Origin: Enchytraeus crypticus
Lineage: Eukaryota > Annelida > Clitellata > Enchytraeida > Enchytraeidae
Direction of reading: 5' to 3'
Length of the DNA: 64,000 nucleotides
Assembly: GCA_905160935.1 (NCBI GenBank)
Contig: CAJHZI010000200.1
Span: forward strand, 639,001-703,000
A model generated the notes under the pieces. That model was given only the letters and a program-made list of their open reading frames with translations, was not told the DNA's origin and ran no database searches. Made by a program: the position numbers and the translations under genes. Each line of letters opens with the position of its first letter. Within the stretch, counting starts at the first letter, position 1. Shown piece by piece: positions 57,845 to 64,000 of the stretch.

Positions 57845-57985
57845 TAAAAGCTAATAAAGCTAATGTTAACGTCAGTTTCTTAACTCGAAAACGATGTCAG
57901 TGACGGGAGAGCCCAGGATTTGAACCACGCACATACTGATCCGCAGTCGAATATCTTACCGATAACGCCACAGGCTCCAGACAAA
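57845..57985 (-). repeat. SINE family 1, copy 7
   Basis: AGCTAATGTTAACGTCAGTT, CCAGGATTTGAACCACGCAC and TATCTTACCGATAACGCCAC; the A box carries two changes. Confidence 0.87.
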
Positions 57986-58485
57986 TTAGAAGCAACAAAT
58001 GAATGTAGCACCGGTGGGTGAACAGAGGTCCTCGACATTTACATCACTGGAGGAGGGCTGTGATGAGAATTGTCCCTGTGCATCGATTGGGGGCTTGTGA
58101 GACCCTAGGCAGCGATTGTCGCGGTGGCCATGGAGGTCAATGGACCCGTCTTTAATGTGTAACTGAAACACTCCCAACCACACACTGCAAGTGCCGTTTT
58201 TCTTATTGGCTAGATAGAGAACAAGCGCTTTTACGAGGTGGCATTCATGCGTTAAGTTATAAACAGCACCGTGAATACCGACACTAAATTAATAGTCCTG
58301 GAACTTTCGGGAAGCGGAAGATTTACTAAGCACAAGCTACAAGACGGCAGCAAGTGAGAAATGGGGCTGGCGAATAAATGATAAAATCCCGAAAAAGCAG
58401 TGTTGAGCGCGCTCAGTTAAACAAAATGCTACCAGCACGGACCTCTCAAAGCAAGGAAATATTTCTTATTATTATTACTATTATA
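57986..58485. other. No gene recognised
   Basis: A minus frame (57986-58183) shows no domain. I reject it as a gene. Confidence 0.35.
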
Positions 58486-58489
58486 CTAT

Positions 58490-58830
58490 CTTAGAGCATT
58501 GCCTACTGGCAGGTCCATGGTATATAACGCATCCACTCTTCTCTGTCTTCCGCTTTCCTCTTCATTTCCACATATGAGTGGGTCTTTAAATCATCTAACT
58601 TACCTAATCTCGGCCTGCCCCTGCCTCCTTTTCCTTTCATTCTACCTTCTACGACCTCTCTTAATAGACCTTCCCCGCTTAGAATGTGTCCTATCCAACT
58701 CTTCTTCCTATTTCTTAATACATTTATCAACTGTCTATCTGTATCAACTCTCTCCAGAACTTCCACATTTGTAACCTTTTGAGTCCAGCTAATCCTCTCC
58801 ATTCTTCTCCATATTCACATTTCCAATGCA
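58490..58830 (-). pseudogene. RTE-like LINE 3' end, well preserved
   Basis: A 99-residue open frame: ERISWTQKVTNVEVLERVDT, QLINVLRNRKKSWIGHILSG, EGRMKGKGGRGRPRLGKLDD and EEWMRYIPWTCQ. This is the clearest copy of the family's C-terminus, apart from a short missing end that continues to the terminal TGCCAGTAGGCA-like sequence. Confidence 0.88.
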
Positions 58831-59165
58831 ATATTATTACTATGATTACTATTATTATTTTTATTTTTATTTTTACCCGGGTCTAAAGAACACGAGGTTT
58901 TATAAATACGATTAGAACAATAAGTGCGGAATCGAGCCCAGCTACTCGAGGTCATCGCGCTTAAAAAATTGCTAAAGGAATTTTTTTAAATTGCCAAAGA
59001 AATTTTAAAAAAAATTGCAATTTTAATTTTAAATTGAAGCAATTTAAAAAGTAGCAGCTTAATAGAATTGATGAAGCAAACTGCATTAAATCTAATTAAC
59101 AAAAACTGAGTAAGCATGCAGCAATATAAAGCATCTATAATATAATTAACATAACAAAATTATGC
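58831..59165. other. No gene seen
   Basis: AT-rich intronic DNA with runs of (ATT)n and A/T homopolymers. Confidence 0.35.
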
Positions 59166-59169
59166 TAGA

Positions 59170-59300
59170 TCCAAACCAACGTCAGAAAGGGCATTCGGTT
59201 GGCGTTCACCAACCAGAAATTGCTACAAAATTTAAACGAATGGAAAATAGTCTATTCGCATCCCGACCCTGGGTAACTGGGATTTAAAGGATGATCATGA
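59170..59300 (+). repeat. Repeat C, forward copy with internal deletion
   Basis: AACGTCAGAAAGGGCATTCG, AAATTTAAACGAATGGAAAA, then directly TATTCGCATCCCGACCCTGG and GATGATCATGATG. Confidence 0.65.
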
Positions 59301-59661
59301 TGATAAAAATTACGCTAGAATCAATATCTTAATTTCATAAACTACGTAATATCTGTTCACTTCAAGTATCACTTAACACGTCTTCTTTCAAAACCTGACT
59401 AACTTCTTGATGGTCAGAGACATAGACCCACACCTCCGACATTATTATGTCTTTAAAAGGATCTCGACGTTGGCGTCATATTTAACAACCTTCAATTAAA
59501 CAATAATAGGTTACAGGGGTACGGAGGTTAAAATAGAGGTTACAAGGTTACGAGTACTATTATATTAGACACGGCCTGAAACAGGGCTCCATGTAATGAT
59601 TCCTGATACATGTAAATTACAAATGTTTAAAAAATCAATACAGAAATGGTACAAGACTTAC

Positions 59662-59825
59662 CTTAGGAAAGTCAGTAAATTGAACACGAAAGCCGAGGAC
59701 GCTAGCAAGAAAAAGAAGTTTATCTTTCGGTCTAAACACGACTGACTCTCCAGTCGTCTCGTCATCAGCACTGCACGTTAGTGCATGCTCTGCGCGCATC
59801 ATTGCCTCCAATGTCGTCGACGTGC
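59662..59825 (-). CDS. STAU: Staufen exon: start of dsRBD5
   Basis: The 164-base exon has an excellent acceptor (TGTTTCAG) and donor (GTAAGT). It starts with the two bases that complete the codon left by the 62903 donor and ends in phase 0. It encodes TTLEAMMRAEHALTCSADDE, then RPKDKLLFLASVLGFRVQF and TDFPK. The last part fits the first helix and strand of Staufen dsRBD5 (x-x-E-Q-L-x-Y-L-S-x-x-x-x-F-x-V-x-x-x-D-F/Y-P-K). The next exon, 53676-53861, supplies the remaining strands and helix. Confidence 0.88.
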
Positions 59826-60049
59826 CTGAAACACACGAGCAAGCTCAATGAGACTCGACACAGCTTCACTGCACGAGGCTTCACCAGATACAGACGAGCT
59901 AGAAGAGCTAACGTTACGCACCAAACACACCCACACACTAACTACTAAGATGTATGAACACTTCTTTCAGTTTCAATTCATAAAATTGAAAGCAATTAAT
60001 CAGTAAATATTTAATCTAAAATTTAACAGTCATTAAATAATCATCAGTA

Positions 60050-60145
60050 ATTGCCACAAAACTTGAACGCATGGATATAAAGTCTATTCGTATCCCGACC
60101 CTGGTTAAACTGGGATATAAGGGAAGATGATGATGATGAAACAGT
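60050..60145 (+). repeat. Repeat C, short copy
   Basis: TGCCACAAAACTTGAACGCA, CCCGACCCTGGTTAAACTGG and (GATGATGAT), as at 39745. Confidence 0.65.
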
Positions 60146-60589
60146 CATATGATAAGAGGAAAAAAGTAGTGACTATAGCAATTATAAGTTTTATTTTAAT
60201 TAATATTACAAGTGAAAGCATAATCACTAATCACTACTAATGCTTGGTGCCTCGTATCATTTCACTGACTAATTACTTAACTAATTCATTAAAACAACGA
60301 CTGACCAATTACTAAGCTGCATAGTTAAAACATAAAGCAGTTTTAGCTGCACAGTTTTTAGTTTTACCTTAAACTGACATAGTATTTCAACAAAACTTCT
60401 TAACTCTCACGCAGCATTTATTGCCAAAGACAAATTGCTTAAGAATCTAAACAATTACATAATAAATCCGATACGCATCTTAAAATTAGTCATTTTCATT
60501 GATACACACAAATACATACATACATACAAACACATCTTAGAAGACAGAGTCTTGATAGTTTAGAATGAAAAAATTCAGCGGCGTTATTC

Positions 60590-60730
60590 TTAAATCCGCG
60601 CCGGCTGTAATGGATTCACCGACAAAAGGCAACGATTACTAATAATCTTAGAGAGGAAAGGTGGAAATAACGAAATCTACAAAAACCTAAACTAAGAAAG
60701 GAAACTATGTAGCATATGCCAAGTGTCAAG
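60590..60730 (+). repeat. SINE family 3, partial copy
   Basis: AAATCCGCGCCGGCTGTAAT and GGCAACGATTACTAATAAT match the middle of the copy at 29925. Confidence 0.55.
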
Positions 60731-60794
60731 TGTGCAACTTTTCGAAAATACTTTGTATTTAAAAAAAATGACGCATCTAAAGTCAGTAGGATCA

Positions 60795-61753
60795 GTGTTA
60801 CCAGTGTCATGTAGGATTAGTGTCATGTAGGATTAGTGTCATGTATGATCAGTGTCATGTAGGGTCAGTGTCATAAAGGATCAGTGTCATGTAGGATCAG
60901 TGTCATGTAGGATCAGTGTCATGAAGGATCAGTGTCATAAAGGATCAGTGTCATGTAGGGTCAGTGTCATGTAGGATCAGTGTCATGTAGGATCAGTGTC
61001 ATGTAGGATCAGTGTCATAAAGGATCGGTGTCATGTAGGGTCAGTGTCATGAAGGGTCAATGTCATGAAGGATCAGTGTCATGTAGGATCAGTGTCATAA
61101 AGGATTAGTGTCATGTAGGATCAATGTCATGAAGGATCAGTGTCATGTAGGATCAGTGTCATGTAGGATCAGTGTCATGTAGGGTCAGTGTCATGTAGGA
61201 TCAGTGTCATGAAGGATCAGTGTCATAAAGGATCAGTGTCATGTAGGATCAGTGTCATGTAGGATCAGTGTCATGTAGGATCAATGTCATGTAGGATCAG
61301 TGTCATGTAGGATCAGTGTCATAAAGGATCAGTGTCATGTAGGATCAGTGTCATGTAGGATCAGTGTCATGAAGGATCAGTGTCATGAAGGATCAGTGTC
61401 ATGTAGGATCAGTGTCATGAAGGATCAGTGTCATGAAGGATCAGTGTCATGTAGGATCAGTGTCATGTAGGATCGGTGTCATGTAGGGTCAGTGTCATGT
61501 AGGATCAGTGTCATGTAGGATCAATGTCATGAAGGATCAGTGTCATGTAGGATCAGTGTCATAAAGGATCAGTGTCATAAAGGATCAGTGTCATGTAGGA
61601 TCAGTGTCATGTAGGATCAGTGTCATGTATGATCATTGTCATGTAGGGTCAGTGTCATAAAGGATCAGTGTCATGTAGGGTCAGTGTCATAAAGGATCAG
61701 TGTCATGTAGGATCAGTGTCATGTAGGATCAGTGTCATGTAGGAACAGTGTCA
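60795..61753. repeat. 16-bp minisatellite, about 60 units
   Basis: The main unit is ATGTAGGATCAGTGTC. Common variants read ATAAAGG..., ATGAAGG... and ATGTAGGG.... The units are head to tail without other spacer. The array lies in the Staufen intron between the exons at 62903 and 59825. A few units also lie at 62818-62865, beyond a LINE and a SINE. There are no unique spacers, so it is not CRISPR-like. Confidence 0.96.
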
Positions 61754-61759
61754 ATAGAG

Positions 61760-62600
61760 AATTAAAGATTACTTGGGAAGATATCGCAATTCAATATTGC
61801 AGAAACCCCATTTACCTTGGTGTAACACTAGACAGGACATGCAGCTTCAAGCAAAATGTTGAGAAAACCAAGTGAAAATTAATGCCAGAAACTCAATACT
61901 TCCAAAATTGGCAAACACTTGTTGGGAGCCACAGCACACACCTTAAGCTCTACAGCACTGGCTCTATGCTATTCTAGAGCTGAATATGCCTCTGCTGATT
62001 GGGGTCGCTCTCCGCATGCACATAAAGTTTACAGTGCTCTGAATAATGCTTGTCATCCATCACATCACAAGATGTCCACAATACACAAATAGGGAGAATC
62101 TATATCTACTATCTGGCATTGCACCACCACCCATTCAGAAGTCACGTGACCAGTCAGGCAGAAAGCAGCAGACAAGAACATGATCAGCGACATCCACTAC
62201 ACGGGCACAGACCTCAGAGATCACGACCATGTCAAGACGCTCTTTGCTTAACTCAGTGTCACCACTAACACAATCAGTTGAACTCACCCGCCACCATCTC
62301 TGGAAAGAACATCTCGAAACGATTCCAGGGGAACGCAAATGCGTGGAAGCATCAGAAAATCTTCCATGTGGGTCTGATGAGAATCGGCGTACATGGGTGT
62401 GTCTAAACAGATTTCGTACAGGTGTTGGTAGAACTAGGGTCTCAGTGAGCCGCTGGGGTTATTATACTGGTTCAACACTGTGCGAATGTCGTATTGACGA
62501 GGAGGACAGAGCGCATTATGATGCAGTGCTGCTTAACTGGTGGAACAATTATTCGACAAGATCTAATGGAATTTAATAAATCAGCGAAAAAATGCGTTAA
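61760..62600 (+). pseudogene. LINE RT C-terminal region inserted in the minisatellite
   Basis: Frames read NPIYLGVTLDRTCSFKQNV, ALALCYSRAEYASADWGRSP, then in shifted frames LTQSVELTRHHLWKEHLETI and RTWVCLNRFRTGVGRTRVSV with SRWGYYTGSTLCECR. These are the post-RT region of a LINE group common in invertebrates. It is 5' truncated and interrupts the 16-bp array, units of which resume at 62818. Confidence 0.85.
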
Positions 62601-62634
62601 AAGATGGCTTAAAGCTGTGTAGGGAAGACAAAAA

Positions 62635-62815
62635 AAGCTAAAGTTAATGTTAACGTCAGTTGCCTCACTCGAAAACGATGTCAGTGAAGGGTGAGCCCAG
62701 GATTTGAACCGCGCACATACTGATCCGCGGTCGAATATCTTACCGACATCCTCCAGCCACTGGCCCCAGCCTTACTGACTAGAGCCAGTGGCGATGTAAG
62801 AAGATATCAGAAGAA
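62635..62815 (-). repeat. SINE family 1, copy 8, with a second partial head
   Basis: AAGTTAATGTTAACGTCAGT, CCCAGGATTTGAACCGCGC and ATCTTACCGACATCC form the reverse copy. After CAGCCACTGGCC, a short forward head (GAGCCAGTGGCGATGTAAG) follows, giving an imperfect fold-back at the 5' end. Confidence 0.85.
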
Positions 62816-62902
62816 GAGTCATGAAGGATCAGTCAAGATTCATGTAGGATCAGTGTCATAAAGCAAGTTAATGGAAGTTTAATAGGACAGTATTAAATTC
62901 AC

Positions 62903-63079
62903 CTTCATTATTTCTCAGCTCAGAGATTATGAGAGACGCTCTGCTATCTCTAATGCTACACTCAGCATGTGACTCGCTTGATTTCACCACCATGTTTACA
63001 TCGTCCATAGCAGAGAAGGAAATACTCGGCTCTGCTGACTTCAGTACAACACCTGGAACCAATAGCCTCGCTGCTGCAG
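62903..63079 (-). CDS. STAU: Probable Staufen exon (linker before dsRBD5)
   Basis: A 177-base open stretch on the minus strand after a TATGTAG acceptor and before GTGAATT. It ends in phase 1, which fits the next exon at 59825. It encodes ARLLVPGVVLKSAEPSISFS, then DDVNMVVKSSESHAECSIRD and SRASLIISELRNNE. No domain is present. Position, phase and low-complexity character suggest the linker between dsRBD4 and dsRBD5. Upstream exons lie beyond the window. Confidence 0.68.
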
Positions 63080-64000
63080 CTACATACACACAAACATTCA
63101 GATACAATAATTAGCACGAAAGTTCTCAATGCTGAATTCATATGTACACATGTACACGTACTTCAAGTTAAGCCCAGTGGCAGGTCCAAGTTACATATTC
63201 ATACAGACAGTCTGCTTTCACGCTCCATAAAGAGAACAACAAAGCTAAAAAAGTTAATCCAATTACAATGGCTATGCCCTATCCAAACGTTTTGTAGCCC
63301 AAAGCTTGGAAAATATCACTCCTGAGATGGTTTCCGGTTTCCCTTTGCCTTACTCAGGTTTTGCCCAGTCGCTTCTTGCAACATGAGCAGTGAACGGTAC
63401 TTCTATTCTTCAGTGTCCCAGATACAACACGGGAAAATACACACCTATACGTATATAGCTATACTGAGTCTAATTGTGTCTCTGTAATTGTTATATAAGG
63501 TAATGAGAATTGGCCAAAAAACCTATCTCTCTCAGTTGTTCACTTTACTGCGGCCATTGTACGAGCAAACCTCTCATCGTTTTGTGTTTAACGAATAAAG
63601 AGATTAAAATTATAACACCAGGCACTAACAGCCCTAAACCTTATCATAGTCACTAGCTTAGACAAGTATGGGTTCAGCGCTCAATTCAAATGCCTTCCTC
63701 AGTTCTTAAACTTCTAACGACGATCACAGTTTATGTTGTTCAATTGTTCAGTGACCCGAACACAACAAAGGTTAAATCTCAATTATACTGACTCGTTAAA
63801 TTTCAACCAGTTAGAAAATTACACTGCAACTGACGTGAGTAGCGGTGATTAAAAGAAATATGAAAAATTGGGGATTGACTGATGACTGATGATGTTGTAT
63901 GGGTCAGAGAGGAGTGGGGAAAGTTTATTCATATCTCAACCCTAGCTAAAATGTGTATTTAAGGGACGAAGATGCTGAATCTCTACAACAGCAGCGTAAA
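63080..64000. other. Staufen intron with repeat C copy
   Basis: No exon recognised. A repeat C copy with GATGTTGTATGGGTCAGAGA and CTAAAATGTGTATTTAAGGG is at about 63840-63980. Confidence 0.45.

Larger units (their letters stand above)
53862..59661. other. Intron of the Staufen gene
   Basis: About 5.8 kb with a 35-bp tandem repeat, SINE copies, LINE fragments and an (AT)n array. The flanking exons fit in phase 0 and split the dsRBD between the Y/F-P-K motif and the beta-3 strand. Confidence 0.75.

Noticed and set aside
57986-58183. Minus open frame of 65 codons after SINE copy 7
   Set aside because: No recognisable domain or neighbours.
60795-61753. CRISPR-like array
   Set aside because: 16-bp units are contiguous with no unique spacers, in an animal intron.
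62735-62805. Fold-back at SINE copy 8
   Set aside because: The arms are imperfect with several gaps and can be explained by a second partial SINE head.

Overview
The window is nuclear DNA from an animal, most likely an invertebrate; I cannot resolve the phylum. The evidence is two intron-split host genes of metazoan families (a zonula occludens MAGUK and Staufen), a Maverick/Polinton element of the adintovirus type, several clades of non-LTR retrotransposon, and tRNA-derived SINEs. By eye it is AT-rich. Most of the sequence is transposable-element debris in the introns and flanks of the two genes.

Layout. 1-5400: decayed LINE fragments, a tRNA-derived SINE, TA microsatellites and a fold-back LINE tail. 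5430-5997: fragment of an LTR. 5998-19038: a degenerate Polinton with an almost complete gene set. Its genes are a B-family DNA polymerase (+), then on the minus strand a small possible OB-fold protein, a chromodomain integrase, a phospholipase A2-like protein, the major capsid protein, a small protein, a penton-like minor capsid protein, a coiled-coil/AT-hook protein, the packaging ATPase, an adenain-type protease and a repeat/hydrophobic protein, then a tail-fibre-like protein (+), a two-helix membrane protein (-) and an AT-hook protein (+). Most of these are broken by single in-frame stops or frameshifts. A 5'-truncated LINE sits in the polymerase gene (10-bp target duplication) and a 1450-bp solo LTR sits in the capsid gene (about 5-bp target duplication), so this is a fossil.

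19950-34130: a zonula occludens (ZO/TJP) gene on the plus strand. Exons are at 21818-22568, 27528-28804 (PDZ3-SH3-guanylate kinase), 32831-32935 and 33927-34129, with splice sites and reading phases that fit each other. The introns are full of LINEs and SINEs.

34130-53600: mostly retrotransposons on the minus strand, including two long LINE copies (35810-38950 and 43400-47870, the latter with a PHD-finger ORF1) and a long LINE with the typical RTE-like C-terminus (48350-50930).

53676-63079: the 3' part of a Staufen gene on the minus strand. Exons are 62903-63079, 59662-59825 and 53676-53861 (with the stop codon); the last two together encode the fifth double-stranded RNA-binding domain. A 16-bp minisatellite of about 60 units and several LINE/SINE insertions lie in its introns.

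The least expected pattern is a set of short, nearly perfect fold-back palindromes (arms 10-59 bp, loops 2-6 bp) scattered through unrelated repeats. They look like snap-back template-switch events or amplification/assembly artefacts and deserve a direct check.
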